From Ochotona curzoniae (lineage: Eukaryota > Chordata > Mammalia > Lagomorpha > Ochotonidae), in the NCBI RefSeq assembly GCF_017591425.1, contig NW_024465655.1, forward strand, positions 1,239,501 through 1,303,500: a stretch of 64,000 nt of DNA, written 5' to 3'. The notes under the pieces were generated by a model that saw only the letters and a list, made by a program, of their open reading frames with translations, did no database searches and was not told where the DNA came from. Positions 19,528 to 30,822 of this stretch are shown piece after piece. Both the position numbers and the translations under genes were made by a program. Each line of letters opens with the position of its first letter. Within the stretch, counting starts at the first letter, position 1.

Positions 19528-20572
19528 CTACTGGGATGTTCTTCCAATTTGCCTTTGGTTTTGGTAGGTGCTATTCCTCTTCTCTGTTAAGAGAACATCT
19601 TGAAGTATCGTTTGTAGGGCAGGTTTGGAAGAGGCAAATTCTTTTAGCTTTTCTTTACTGTGGAAGAGTTTGATTTCATTTTCAAAGACAAAAGAAAGCT
19701 TTGCTGGATAGGCTGACAATTTTTTTCTTTTAGAATCTGGAATATGTCACTCCATTCTCTTCTTGCCTGTAGAGTTTCCTGTGAGAGGGCTCCTGTGAGT
19801 TTAATTGGCATTCCTTTATATGTCAATTGATTTTTTTCACGTGCACATTTAAGGATCTTTTCCTTATGTTTGATTGAAGAGAGCTTGATGATCATGTGTC
19901 TTGGTGAAGATTGCTTTTGGTCAGGCCTATTGGGAGTTCTGTGCCCCTCTTGGATCTTGTTTCCCAATTTTTTCTCCAGATTAGGGAAATTTTCCTTTAT
20001 TATTTCATCAAATATATTTGTAAAACTAGTTTCTCTTTCTGCACTTTCTGGGACTCCCATAACTCTTAGATTTGGCCTCTTAATAGTGTCTTTCAATTCT
20101 TGAATACTTTTTTTGGCCTGATCCAGCTCTGCTTCCAGCTTTTGGTTTGCTTTCCCCTGGTGACAGGAAATATCTTCCAATTCTGAGATTCTTCCTTCTG
20201 CTTGCTTCATTCTATTTTGGAGACTCTCCATTGTACTTTTAATTTGCTCTACTGTGTTTTAATTTTTGATACATCAGCCTTGATTTGCTTTATTGCTGCT
20301 ATTGCTTGTGTAAAATATTCTTTCCATTCTTTGAACTCTTGTATGTGTTCCTCATTGTTGATCAGAAGCTTTGAAATGAGTTTTTTGAATTCTGTGTCCC
20401 TCATTTTCTCGATGTCTTTTTCAGTGAACTCTGAGGTTGGCATAAGGTTTTGCTCCTTTGCAGGGGAGTTTTCAGTAATATTCATAGTGCCTTTGTCTCT
20501 TCTTTTGCCCTTGATCATTGTACTTCTGGTTAGCAGAGTCTTCTCTTTGGGGCAGGTTTCTGATTGTGTCAC
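19528..20572 (-). pseudogene. L1 ORF1 (nucleic-acid chaperone), frameshifted
   Basis: Three frames together rebuild the domain order of L1 ORF1p. 20572-20249 is the N-terminal part (Lys-rich, then helical 'EFKKLISKLLINNEEH'). 20231-19644 holds the end of the coiled coil ('MESLQNRMKQAEGRISELE') and the RRM domain ('LRVMGVPE' start). 19719-19528 is the C-terminal domain ('YPAKLSFVFENEIKLF', 'SKPALQTILQDVLL'). One frame break lies near 20240; the second coincides with a T-run at about 19720-19728, a usual slippage point. The protein would bind L1 RNA if intact; here it cannot be made whole. Confidence 0.88.
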
Positions 20573-20740
20573 CCACAGGTCTACAGTTGGATTTTACTTA
20601 TTGCCATTGGTACATGGCTCTCTGTTTCCAGTCACCAGTGTCACTCCCTCCAGCAAATTCCAGGTCTGGGTTCTTATGTCAGACTTCTACCATGGTCTCC
20701 GTAGCCCCAACTGCTGGCTCAATAATCTCCACTTCCTTTG

Positions 20741-21569
20741 TATTTGAGCTTTCCTTCAGCCCTGTACTCCTTTCTCTCTCTATGTCTCAAGATACCATCT
20801 CCATGTAGATGACCTGCTTCTCTGAACCCCACACTTCCATCTGCACGTGCTTTCTGGACATCATAAAAGGCGGGTCAAAGTTAGAATGTTCACAACTGGC
20901 TCTTGGCCTTCCTCTCCAACCTGCTCTCCTGTTCTCTTGAAAAATGTCTGCTGTAATCTTTCAGTTGCTTAGGTCCAAACGCAAGGCTTGCTTGGCATGC
21001 CCTTCTTCCTCTCACAGCCAAATCCAATCAGAGGTCAAGTCCTTGCCATGATGCTTGCACAGCCTTCTCAGACCTGAACTCCTCACCCCCTGCCCATCAT
21101 GTGCCTCCAAACTGCCCCTCTTGCATAACTTGCTTGTTTGTCTTCCCTTGCTCTCATCGTCTTTCCTCCATGTATCAATCAGAGTACTATTTATAACAAA
21201 ACACGGTGATCTTCTTCTGCTGAAAACGCCTCAGTGATGTCCCATTACTGTCTGAGAACAACCCCTCCCAGGACTCTGATCTCTCCTCCAGCCTCTCTCC
21301 TGTTGCTCCCTTCCCTCTCACCTGAGACATGACAAGCACACGCTGTTCTGATTCCCAGTGCTGCCTGAGGCACCAGGATCCTAAGACTTGATCTTTTCCC
21401 TTTAGTCTTGGGATCAAATGTCAGTTAACTTGAACGTCTTCCCGACCTTGTTAGAATGTTAGTCCTGGCTGAGAGCAGTTCCCTCTCACTTTTAAGCACC
21501 ATCTCCATGAGCTAGAACAGTTTCCTTACCTGTCACAAGGTAGATACTCAGAAAATATTTATTTGTCAG
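20741..21569 (+). mobile_element. L2 LINE 3' region
   Basis: Landmarks in L2 order: 'acttccatctgcacgtgctttctggacatc', 'ctttcagttgcttaggtccaaa', 'agccaaatccaatcagagg', 'aaaacgcctcagtgatgtcccatta', 'cttcccgaccttgttagaatg', and the end 'gtagatactcagaaaatatttattt' (usual 'taggcgctcaataaatatttgtt'), all in pieces. Ancient and without an open frame. Confidence 0.72.
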
Positions 21570-22020
21570 TACAAACAAATCCATTAAGTTAGAGGCAAGG
21601 AAAGGGTTTTGTTGCTAGCTTTGCTCGAATGTTTTTAAATTTAAGTTTTTGGTCCAAACACTACCTTTGTTAGCATCTTGCATGTTCATGGGCAGAAGCT
21701 ATCTCCCAACCTCTCCACTGACAAAATTCAAGATGGGACTAGGTGGTGTGTGAAGCAAGATGTCTGCCTTCTTCTGGAGTTGTGGATGTGGAATGTTTTC
21801 TGAGATGCGGCAGGAGCATGTGGGGGTTTAGGAGTCTCAGCGTCAGTGTCTACAGCTAGGCTGAGAGCTCTTTCTCTCTTTTTTTCTATCTACCTTGTGA
21901 AACATCTCCCTTCTCATCTCCAAGTAATTGATGTTCTTATGCCATTCCGGCACTCAAATACAGGGACACTTGTGAGATGGATTGTCAGATATGAGTTGAC
22001 AGTAATGGAACATAAAACAT
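21570..22020. other. Unique DNA
   Basis: No recognised repeat or gene. Confidence 0.4.
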
Positions 22021-22066
22021 ATGTATTTTATATACATATATGTGTGTGTATCTATATCTATACAAT
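22021..22066. repeat. Degenerate TA/TG low-complexity run
   Basis: Alternating pyrimidine-purine words ('tatatacatatatgtgtgtgtatc') and 'tatctata' units, impure. Confidence 0.7.
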
Positions 22067-24072
22067 TTATGGTAGAAAGTTAGAATGGATTCAAGCTTGT
22101 TTATAAACATTCTGTGCTCACTCATCTCCATGTCCCTGTGCTTTCTTGAGTGGGAGAGAAATGAGTAAAAATCGTGAGAATTGCACATAACCCAGTGAAT
22201 GCCTTTGGGGAATACCTTGTGCGGGAATATCATTGGTTTTCTGTGCTGTGTTGATCAAGTTGGTGATTTAGAACCTCCGGCATTGTGGTGCTTGAGATTA
22301 GGGTCAGGACTTTGCTATGTATGTTACTAGAATTTATGGTTTAAAAGATGATTCTGTGAAGGGTATGTAAGAATGTAAATTCATATGTGTGAGTGCCAAA
22401 TATGTGGTATAGCTGGTGCTAGACCTTCAGGGTGGGGAACTTCTTGGCCAAGATTATCTATAAAGTTTGGTTAGGAGGGAAGAGGTCTGGCACTGTGTCA
22501 TGAGTCATGAGGGTCTCTCTTCCTCAAAGATGCTTTTCTTCTGCTTCCTTTGTCCTAGGGTTGTTACAGCTTGGTTATGCAAAGCATCTAGTTTCCTTAC
22601 TATTCCTTGTGGTGCCCCATATCTACATGGTTGTAAATAAGTCCTTTCTGAATTATCCTCGTCTGTTCAGGTGGGTCATTAGGCTTCCAGTTGGGAGTGT
22701 GTGTATCAATGTAGTCATGTAGCAAGTTCTCCTTTAATTGAAATAAGTGAATTCCACAGATTATGCCTCCATTGCCCCATCCAGATGTGCAAGGTTGCCG
22801 TACCCTTGGCAGAAGAAAGATAAACTTAATATCTGCTTCTGAGAATGAGTCACATATCCAACCCCCCCAGCCTTGTGCTAGATTTCCTCTGAGTTGGAAT
22901 CCTGCTCACTTGTCCTTGTGGCTGACATGGGTTTTCTGGCAGGGACTAACAGCAACTTGCCTTTGGTAGCACACTTCTTTACAGTGTAGCTTATTCCCAA
23001 AGTGGACTACTTTTGAGAGTCCAAGGGTTTGCTAAGCATAATGATCAAGGGACCATAAAATAAACCAGAGTTACCGGAGGTATTCCACAGGTAAAGGGGG
23101 GGTGCTAGAATCGTTTCTCATGAATCTGAACTTGTGATTCTACCTCCGAGAAAGCAAAGAGTGGCCCACCCACCTGCTCTCTTGGCCAACTCCCTTGGTG
23201 GCCTTCAAGATCCCCTTGTCCATTTAATTGCTGCAGGAAGAAGCTGAGTTCTTTGGCTCAGGACCATCTGCATGACGGAAGGACCTTGCTTCTGGGCTTT
23301 GTTGGATTCCAACATGATAGTGTCTAGGCTTTTCCTAGCGTTGCCTGTGATAGAAAACTAAGGAGTCACGAAACTTTGAGGGGTCTGTCTCAGTGTTGTT
23401 ACCCGAAGAACCAAAGCATGGTTAGGTCCCTGGATGAGAGCAATTCTGAGTTTGGCAGACCTGTAATGGATGAGAAGACTTCAGAGCCCCGAGAGGAAAG
23501 GCAAGGGCACTTCAAACAGAACAAGTCCTTTGGGCAAAGGTGGCACAGCATGTGCCAGCTGGTAGAGCAGATGAAAGACCCCGAGTCGTTGCCAAAGCCC
23601 TCTTGTGTTTGCAAGGCTAGGCTGCTTTAAAGGGACGCATTTTCTTTATAAACCTTTCATCTTCAGAGCATCTGACCTCCCCAGAAGCCTGGCATGTGAG
23701 TGGAAGCGGCTGCTTGTCATTTGGCCTGGTGCTGTCAGCCCTGGCACAGTGTTGGGGATCACCGAGCCAATTACTGCCCTGGTGCTTGGTTCTCCTCCCC
23801 AGGGAATTTCCCTCTAGACTCTGTAAGAGAAACATTTTGTCTTCCCTGGAAGAACAGCTTGGTCATCCTCAGCATACCCATCTTTGGTAATGTGCAGCGG
23901 GGTTTGGATTTACTTCCATAAGCTTGAACAAACCTTTGATTCATTGTCTTTGTTCTTTGTGTTTTTGTGCGTATGCCCTACATTGTGCTCTCTGGCCTGG
24001 TGACCATCATTTCTGGTTGTGAGAACAAACATGTTTCTGGCCATGGACAATTCCTTCTTGCTCATTTATAAT

Positions 24073-24074
<2 letters not shown>
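22067..24074. other. Unique DNA
   Basis: About 2 kb without a recognised transposon or coding domain. A weak MIR-like patch may lie at 23465-23540 ('gagaagacttcagagcc'). Open frames at 23376-23921 overlap each other on both strands and have no recognisable domain. Confidence 0.4.

Positions 24075-24115
<41 letters not shown>
24075..24115. repeat. (GT)n microsatellite
   Basis: About 20 uninterrupted GT units. Confidence 0.95.
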
Positions 24116-24117
<2 letters not shown>

Positions 24118-24968
24118 TTTAATTTTCTGAGAGCAGGGAGCTACCATGGCTATTGGAAAACCTTTTTCAGATTTTAGTGCTATATTCTAGGTCTTCAAGT
24201 TACAATATTGTAGCATTTGTGGTCTATTTATTATTTATTATGACGCATATTGACATTTTAGTTGAATTGGAATTTCCAGGATACAACTTAGGTAATGGCT
24301 AATTCCCTCCATCATACATCATGCCTACTATTCTAATAGCTGCCGTAAGGTGAATGCTGTGGCCCGGTGGCTTGCTTTCTGTTAGACCTGAGTGGCTTAG
24401 AGAGGTTAGGTAAGTGAGCACAAGCTTTTAACTCAATTAGGTAGTATTTGCAAGGCCTCCTTATGGAAGTAATGTATGGACCAAGACCAAAATGAACTTG
24501 AACGCCTCTGTATAAATTGGTGTCTCTTGAGATTTCTCTCAATTACCACCTGCAACGACTCATTTGTTTACTCTTTGCTTAGATTTAGAAAGCATCCCAG
24601 ACTGAGTTGATGATTTGATCTGTGCTTTCAGATCCTTCCCTGGAGGACTCCTGCAGGCAAACCATTGACTGGCTACCTGTTCTCATCCGGTAAGTGCAGT
24701 CAGATTTTCATTCCCTTGAAGGTGCAGTAATGGCTCATTGTTATTTTGGTTAGGATCAAAAGTTTCCCTGTGTAGCTGCTCTCTGAGCTCAAATGAAAAA
24801 GCAGACTGGGTGAACTCATCGCAGCTCCCTTGGCTGCCGTATGAACTCATCTTCACTGGATGGAGAACTTTCTGTGATTTGAACCAAACACAACTGTGAC
24901 ATTCACAAGTGAGAGCAAAAGTTCCTTGGAGTGCTGCAGTCCATGGAGACAATCTCTGACCCACGTCA
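24116..24968. other. Unique DNA
   Basis: No repeat family or gene is recognised. Confidence 0.4.
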
Positions 24969-24969
24969 T

Positions 24970-25090
24970 TTGTTTGTTCATGAATTCATTTGTTCATTCA
25001 TTAGTTCCCTTATTCACTCAATCTTAAGATATTTATAAAGTGCAGGCAAAGTACTAGGCGCTATATTCTGTGCTGGGGAACTTGAAATGA
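24970..25090 (-). mobile_element. L2 LINE 3' end
   Basis: Complement of the L2 terminus: 'ttcattcattagttccc', 'ttcactcaatcttaagatatttataaagtgc', 'actaggcgctatattctgtgctggggaac' (in pieces; usual 'aatatttattgagcacctactatgtgccaggcactgttctaggcgctgggg'). It is opposite in strand to the L2 at 20.7-21.6 kb. Confidence 0.72.
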
Positions 25091-25099
25091 GTGACGTCA

Positions 25100-25965
25100 C
25101 CTCTGCTTTTCTGATGAAATATTAGAAAAATTCAGGAAAAATTAACCAAACTTAGAGAAAGCAATGCAATTTCTGCAAGACGATTTAGTCAATACAAATT
25201 TAAATTATAATGGCTTCTCCCCCTCCATACCATTAATGAAACCAGGAAATACAATAGGAAGAATATTTTGTTTAAAATGATGATATCAATTTACAAAATG
25301 CTTTAAAGAATTACAAAACATTTAGAGTAAATGTAGCCATAAAAGTCAAAGGCATATGACAAACATGAAACATATATGAGCAACTGGAAGAGCATACCAT
25401 ATTCATAGACAAAAGCCAAATCACCCAAAATATGCACTTGGTGTAATATCAGTGGACTTTTGAACTGAATCATTGGTAGTTATTTTGCTCATTAGATATC
25501 CACACACTCATCAAAGCTTCTACAGTTAAAAAATAAAACAGCATTAGCACAAATAAATAAATCGGTAGATAGGCAATAGATTGAAGGACACATTCCAGCA
25601 TGTATGAATAAGTGAAAGACACTAAACATGGTACCTGAATTCAACAGGAAATGAATGACACATTTGGCAAATAGCATCAATTTAATTATCCTGGAAGAAC
25701 ATGAGATTATACCCTAGTCATCAAAATACACACAAATAAATTCCGGGTGGCCTGAATATTTAAATGTAAACAATACAATTATGTATAGTTTAGAAGCAAA
25801 TCTAAGGGATTACACACTGCTCAGGGGGCAGGGAGAGCTTGAAAGCTAATTCAAGAAAATTAGACACCATTCTATATATACTACTACAGGTACTTCAATA
25901 TGAGCAAACCCTAAATTCAGAAATTTGGAGGCTCTGAACAACAGCATGGTAGAGGGCTTTTTTTT
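25100..25965 (+). mobile_element. Old L1 ORF2 remnant
   Basis: Plus-strand words of L1 ORF2 recur in order: 'aaaagtcaaaggcatatgac', 'atgagcaactggaagagcataccatattcatag', 'attccgggtggcctgaatatttaaatgtaaac' (in pieces; usual 'ccagatggattaaagatttaaatgtgaaa'). It is too decayed to hold a frame. Confidence 0.55.
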
Positions 25966-27491
25966 TTTTTATTAAATATGCAGGATTAAGAATCAGTGAA
26001 GACAAAACAAGTCTGCAATGTCAGGTCAAGATTGACCAAAGGGAACCAGTGGGTCCTAGGAGGATTAGCAGGCTTCCGAGGCTGGGTGAGGTGGGTGGCT
26101 GAAGACCGAGTCAGAGCCAGCACTGGCCTGTGCTGGAAGGAGGGTGGCACAGGCTCTGAGAGGCCCGCAGTGTACGGGGCCCTTGAGGTCTGTGTACTGA
26201 ACGGTTCTGGAAGGAATGCCCTGTACGTTAGCAGCACTGACTGAGTTGAGAAAGAACAAGGTATGCAAGGCAAAAAGAACTGCTGCCATTCCAACTTTGC
26301 AAGAGCTGCCAAACCCAGTGACCATCAAAAATACATTCTTTGGCTTCATGGTTTCTGGGTGCCCCTTCCTACACGGTCAATTCCATAACTTCCTTTTCCT
26401 AGGAAGAGTAGAGTTTTAAACCCAGTCATTCTGGCATACCTGAGTACCAGTTTTATTTTTAAAAATGATGAATAGCTTAGGCATTTTTTTTTTCCTCTAA
26501 AAGTGATCACCACTTACTTGGTTGATATGACATCTATTTTTAGGATTGCTGTCGAATGTGGGAAAACCTCTATGGCGAACACGTTCTTTAGGCGTTGGTG
26601 AAATCCTCTACATGCCTTATGGCAGGTCAGATGATTAAAAGTTTCCCACAGCTCTGCTTCCGGCAGTCGATAGTTGCCGTCTAATTCCTCCCGTCTGATT
26701 CTCAAGTTCATGTTCGTGCTGAGACACAAATGTGTTTTTCTGCACCTGTGTCTCTCAGGAGCTGTTCTACTCAGAGTAAGACAATCTTGCTTTTCTGGTT
26801 TCAAGTCATCTTTTTTTTCCCTTTAGCCCTGGAATCCCAACATGAGAACCTGAAACACGGCAGTCATTTTGGAGTCAATGTGGTGAAAATGAGAAATTCC
26901 CACACAGGTATACTGCGTCACCTCCTTTCCTGCCCCTGCTTTGCATGCATTTGCCGCCCTCATTTGCATAGATATGTGATACCTGCTATCAATCTCGTGG
27001 CAGTGGGGAGATAAGGTGACATAGTTCTCTGATGAAGGGATCATTCCGTCCTTTCTGCTCTGGGTGGCAAAACATGAGAACACAGTGTTGCAAATTCCTG
27101 CTTCTCTCTGTTTCCCCTGCCAGGGGCTTCAGCCCTGGTAACAGTTGCCAGTCAGCCAAAGGTCTGAAGCACGGAAATTCACCAAGAGGAAGAAAACAAA
27201 ACAAAACAAAAAACAAACCACAAGGAGTGATTGTGTGTTCACTGGGGGGACAGTTCTTGATGAGTCTGAATATAAGTGCAAGACTCCCGGAAATGCCAAA
27301 GCCCAATTTATCCGTGGGAAAATATATATATATTTTAAAATTTATTCATAGCCTGGTCTTTGACTTGTTCCGATTTTGGTCTCCTGCACTAAGGATTTTG
27401 GGCAGGCAGTTTTGAAAGATTTTTCGAGTTACAGGACTCATATCATAGACCTAGGGTTTTCTTCTCTTTTCCTCCTTTCCAAGAGACACAG
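25966..27491. other. Unique DNA, octamer-like sites
   Basis: Repeat-free by eye. CpGs are more frequent than average at 26560-26720. TTTGCAT (26940-26946) and ATTTGCAT (26962-26969) are POU-octamer-like. Open frames up to 127 residues overlap on both strands with no recognised domain. Confidence 0.4.
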
Positions 27492-27640
27492 TCGCATTCG
27501 TCCCCAAACACTTCGCTGTGTAGAAGAGACGCATGCGTCCTCGGTGTGCACGTCCGTGCGTTGAAGCCCCCTTGGAGGGAACTTGGGAGCTGATGGCGCG
27601 GCGGATACGCACATGGCTTTGACATTGCGGGTCTAACCGC
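27492..27640. promoter_or_regulatory. CpG-rich patch with a 12-bp palindrome
   Basis: About 15 CpGs in 150 bp in a window that is otherwise CpG-poor. It contains GACGCATGCGTC (27528-27539), a perfect palindrome resembling an NRF1 site (usual core GCGCATGCGC). It is not inside any recognised SINE. Too short for a standard CpG island; a small regulatory element or a young GC-rich insertion are both possible. Confidence 0.35.
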
Positions 27641-28564
27641 AGCACAATTGCAATAATGAGAAGCAGGATGGGCAGAAGCCCAGGGGCTCCGGGTGTGTTT
27701 TCCAGAACGGATTACAAAAATTGGTGGGAAAGAAACTGCTTCGTGGACAGGGTTTGGAAATAAGGGCACCGTGAGCTTGCTGGGAAGAAATGTAAACCAG
27801 ATGGAGAAATTTCAGAGTTAAGCAGGATGACGGAAGGCAAGACGTAGCTGTTTCTGAAAAAAACATTGTGGAGGATGGGTCGTGTTCTATAGCCTAGTTG
27901 TCAGGAGAAGGGAAGGGGCAGGCAGGGAGGTGTCCAGTGGACAGCGGCAGGTCTGGCAGAGTGTGCCTCTCTAGTGGCTGGCCTTTGCCTGCCTGTCTTT
28001 TTGTGACATGGTCAACTGTAGCTGCGCCCTCCTCACCCCCCAGGAAGAGCGTCCAGCTTTGCGTGGTTCCACACTTCTCACTGGGCAGGGACCACAACCA
28101 CGGCTGCCAGGCCTTGTTCATTCCATCGCGAGCAAGCTCAGAGTGGTGGGAAGAGGCAAGGATGTGACATGAGGGGGTGAACAGCAGCTCATCCTCTGTC
28201 CCCTTGATGCTGCTTGGCCCTCAGGAGACCCCACCTAACTAACAGGAGAATCTGCTCTGTGACCGTCCATTTTCCTCTTATTCCCCACGTCTTTGTATGT
28301 TTCTCCTTTTCATGTTAAAGTGGCCTTGGTAGCTTTGTTGCTAAGTCTGCTGCACAAGCAGATTTCTACTTGGGGGACAGGGTTTGTTAAGAAGGAGGGT
28401 GGCAGGTGGAGGAGGCTGGGAGAGCCCCCATGCTCTCTGATGCTCATCTGACCCATGTGAAAGTGACCAGGAAGGAAAGAAAAGAAAGTCTGCCTCAAGC
28501 GTGTAGCCTGAAGACAGCTCCACCAAGGTTCTTAGGAAGGAGCCTGCTTTAACATCCTAGCTAC
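27641..28564. other. Unique DNA
   Basis: No repeat or gene is recognised. Confidence 0.4.
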
Positions 28565-28800
28565 ACTCAGTCATTGGTCCGGGAGCAGCCAATGGGCAAG
28601 CTTGATGTCAGCTCAAATTTGGTGGCAGATTTCAGTCTGTAGCAACTGGCGCTGTGGCTTGTGTTGCTTGCAAGGTATGATCTGAGAGGTTCATTTCCAT
28701 AGCAACCGTCAGGACAACCTATAGCGTTCTTTCTTTAGGCCAGCCTTAACAAGGATTCCCCAGGGTCCTTCCACTTTGCATGGTTGCCTGGAGACAGGGG
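28565..28800. promoter_or_regulatory. NF-Y and RFX-like motif cluster
   Basis: ATTGG (28573-28577) and CCAAT (28589-28593) face each other 11 bp apart. Downstream lie three X-box-like half-sites: 'gtagcaac' (28639), 'catagcaacc' (28699) and 'ggttgcctggagac' (28782). NF-Y and RFX sites co-occur in many promoters. No transcript start or open frame supports a promoter here, so this is a motif-level call only. Confidence 0.3.
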
Positions 28801-29350
28801 ATAGGGCTATGTAGAGGCACCTGAGCCACTTCAATCTCATTAGATTCTCTCTTGCCACTCTCTTTAACACTTGCCATGACATAGTTCCCTGTGACTAGCT
28901 TTGGCAGCCAATTTGGGGAGCTACATAAAAAGTCCCTTTCGTCCCTTTATGTCTTTCCATAAAAGAAAAAAAAAAATGGAAAGAAATCCCTTAATTCTTA
29001 GATGGTTTAGTTCTTAATGAGACTCTTGAGCATGCACATTTTTTTATTCCTGTTCTTTTTCTAAAGACATTTTTCCAGAAGAGGAATATGTTTTCTTAAA
29101 AAAAAAATGTGAGGATTCTAAAAAGTAGAAAATGAATGTGGTGACTTGCAGCCCTCAAATCACAAGCTCTGGTTGAAATGTTTCCTTTCTGTTCTCTTCC
29201 CCATTGGGTTTTGCATTTCGCCTCACCTTCAACAGTGTACAGCATAAACTTTCACATTTCCTTTAAACATCACTTCTTGGTGACATACTTTGATGTAAAG
29301 AAGTGGGCAATTTGAACTCTGTTTCACCTAGAGAAAATCCCTAACATTGA
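28801..29350. other. Unique DNA
   Basis: A-runs at 28966-28976 and 29099-29107. No repeat family or gene is recognised. Confidence 0.4.
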
Positions 29351-29352
29351 AT

Positions 29353-29560
29353 GAAGGTACTTGAAGAAGTTTGTACAAATCAGAATAAGCAGATTATTTT
29401 GATGCAAAAAAGTTTTAAGTACATTCATGATTTTTCTACATTGCACATTTTCCCACAGGCTTTTGGAAGACCCTCTTGTAGATATGAATTCAGTTTTGCT
29501 GCAAGCACGAACTTATCTTTTGACTCAATTTCCATGAACTTTTCAAAATACTCTTATATT
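29353..29560 (-). mobile_element. Fold-back element copy B
   Basis: A reversed unit of about 124 bp ('ggtacttgaagaagtttg', 'gattattttgatgcaaaaaag', 'cacattttcccacagg') is joined to a forward half unit ('gaattcagttttgctgcaagc', 'aacttatcttttgactc', 'ttccatgaacttttcaaaat'). The same composite occurs at 43461-43667, so the ~205-bp fold-back form is probably the mobile unit. Confidence 0.7.
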
Positions 29561-29656
29561 TCCTTCCCCAAAATAATCAATTAAATCTCAAGTTGTGTTG
29601 CATCCACTTTTGTAACTACCATATCATACGCACGTCCTTGTGTCACTGGCTAATCT

Positions 29657-29986
29657 CTTTCTTTTTAAAGATTTATTTATTTTTATTAGAAAGTTAGATA
29701 AACAGAGAGGAGAGACAGAGAGGAAGATCTTCCATCGATGATTCACTCCCCAAGTGGCCGTAACGATTGGAGCTGAGCCAATCCAAAGCCAGGAGCCAGG
29801 AGCTCTTCCAGGTCTCCCACAGAGATGCAGGGTCCCAAGGCTTTGGGCCGTCCTCGACTGCTTTCCCAGGCCACAGGCAGAGAGCTGGATGGGAACTGGG
29901 GCTGCCGGCATTAGAACCGGCACCCATATGGGATCCTGGAGCTTGCAAGGTGATGACTTTAGCCGCTAGACTACAGTGCTGGGCCC
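29657..29986 (-). mobile_element. CSINE, young
   Basis: Exact 14-bp target duplication, tcactggctaatct, at 29643-29656 and 29989-30002. On its own strand the A-box reads TAGTCTAGCGG and the B-box region GGTTCTAATGC, one change from the best copies. The full middle section is intact. Confidence 0.96.
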
Positions 29987-30002
29987 AATCACTGGCTAAT
30001 CT

Positions 30003-30516
30003 TAAAGGTGACAATTTAAATAACTCTATAGTGTAGATTCTCCTATTGAAGATTTGGATGTGCAGTTTTGTACTGTGATAAATAACTGACATGACTCTCC
30101 GCCTTTCCTACTGTTTGTTTCCAGACAGGAAGTAGGGATCCTAAGTCAAAGATGATAGCTCTGTTGAAGGATGATGATACAAAGGTTGCCAAATGACTTC
30201 TCAGAAATGTAGCAATATGTTTTTCTGAAAACAGTGCCTCCTCCTCTTGGCTGCCATGTCCCTGAGGTATGAGCGTGTGCCAGGTTTGCTGTGAGGGAGA
30301 GATGGGATCCAGCCAAGCCATCTCCTGCCATGCCTCACTCATTCAGTGTCTCATCCTGGACTTGGGAGCTATCAAGGGGCACATGCATAGAAGAGACCAG
30401 AATGTGACTGTGTCTGCTGGCTGGAATCGCAGGAGGCATTTCTCATTCTGATGCTTCTAACCCTTCTGGTTCTTCATCTACAGTTCCTGGTTACTTTTTA
30501 AAACAATGGATCGCCT
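30003..30516. other. Unique DNA
   Basis: No repeat or gene is recognised. Confidence 0.4.
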
Positions 30517-30518
30517 TT

Positions 30519-30569
30519 TTTTTTTTTTAAGATTTATTTATTTAGCATGGAGAGGTTATAGAAAGGGAG

Positions 30570-30617
<48 letters not shown>

Positions 30618-30822
30618 TCCATCCTCTGGTTTACTCCCCAGATGACCAGGAGCCAAGAGGTCTCCCATGTGGGTGCAGGGACCCAAGGATTTGAGCCGTG
30701 CTTTGCTGCTTTCCCAGGTCATAAACAGAGAGCTGGATCAGGAAGTGGAACAAGTGGGACTTGAACTGGAGCCCATGTGGGATGCTGGTACTTGCAGGCA
30801 GAGGATTAACTGGCTATACCAC
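30519..30822 (-). mobile_element. CSINE with an expanded GA tract and internal deletion
   Basis: Reversed older-subtype copy ('gaagtggaacaagtgggac', 'ttgaactggagcccatgtggga'). About 40 bp of the segment between 'tttactccccagatg' and 'accaggagcc' is missing. The GA-rich stretch near the tail has grown into a pure (GA)n run. Confidence 0.88.
30574..30614. repeat. (GA)n microsatellite inside a CSINE
   Basis: About 20 GA units, grown from the purine stretch that old CSINE copies carry next to the tail. Confidence 0.93.

Larger units (their letters stand above)
18685..20740 (-). mobile_element. Internally deleted L1 LINE
   Basis: Order on its own strand: probable 5' region (20740-20573), ORF1 in three broken frames (20572-19528), the first ~40 codons of ORF2 (about 19470-19325), then directly 3' UTR (about 19310-18685) and an (AAT)n tail. 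The ORF2 stub keeps the endonuclease start, with residues NGLSSIKCHRFVDWIKKQ and CCLEETHF containing the expected catalytic Glu. The rest of endonuclease, reverse transcriptase and C-terminal domain are missing. The 3' UTR has a ~124-bp direct duplication. Confidence 0.88.

Noticed and set aside
20202..20747. 181-residue plus-strand frame
   Set aside because: It is the antisense of L1 ORF1 and the L1 5' region.
23376..23921. Cluster of open frames on both strands
   Set aside because: The frames overlap each other, lack shared splice sites and carry no domain.
26514..26804. 96-residue minus-strand frame that might be an exon
   Set aside because: Composition is plausible, but there is no acceptor/donor pair and no recognisable homologue. 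The CpG content may reflect a regulatory element instead.
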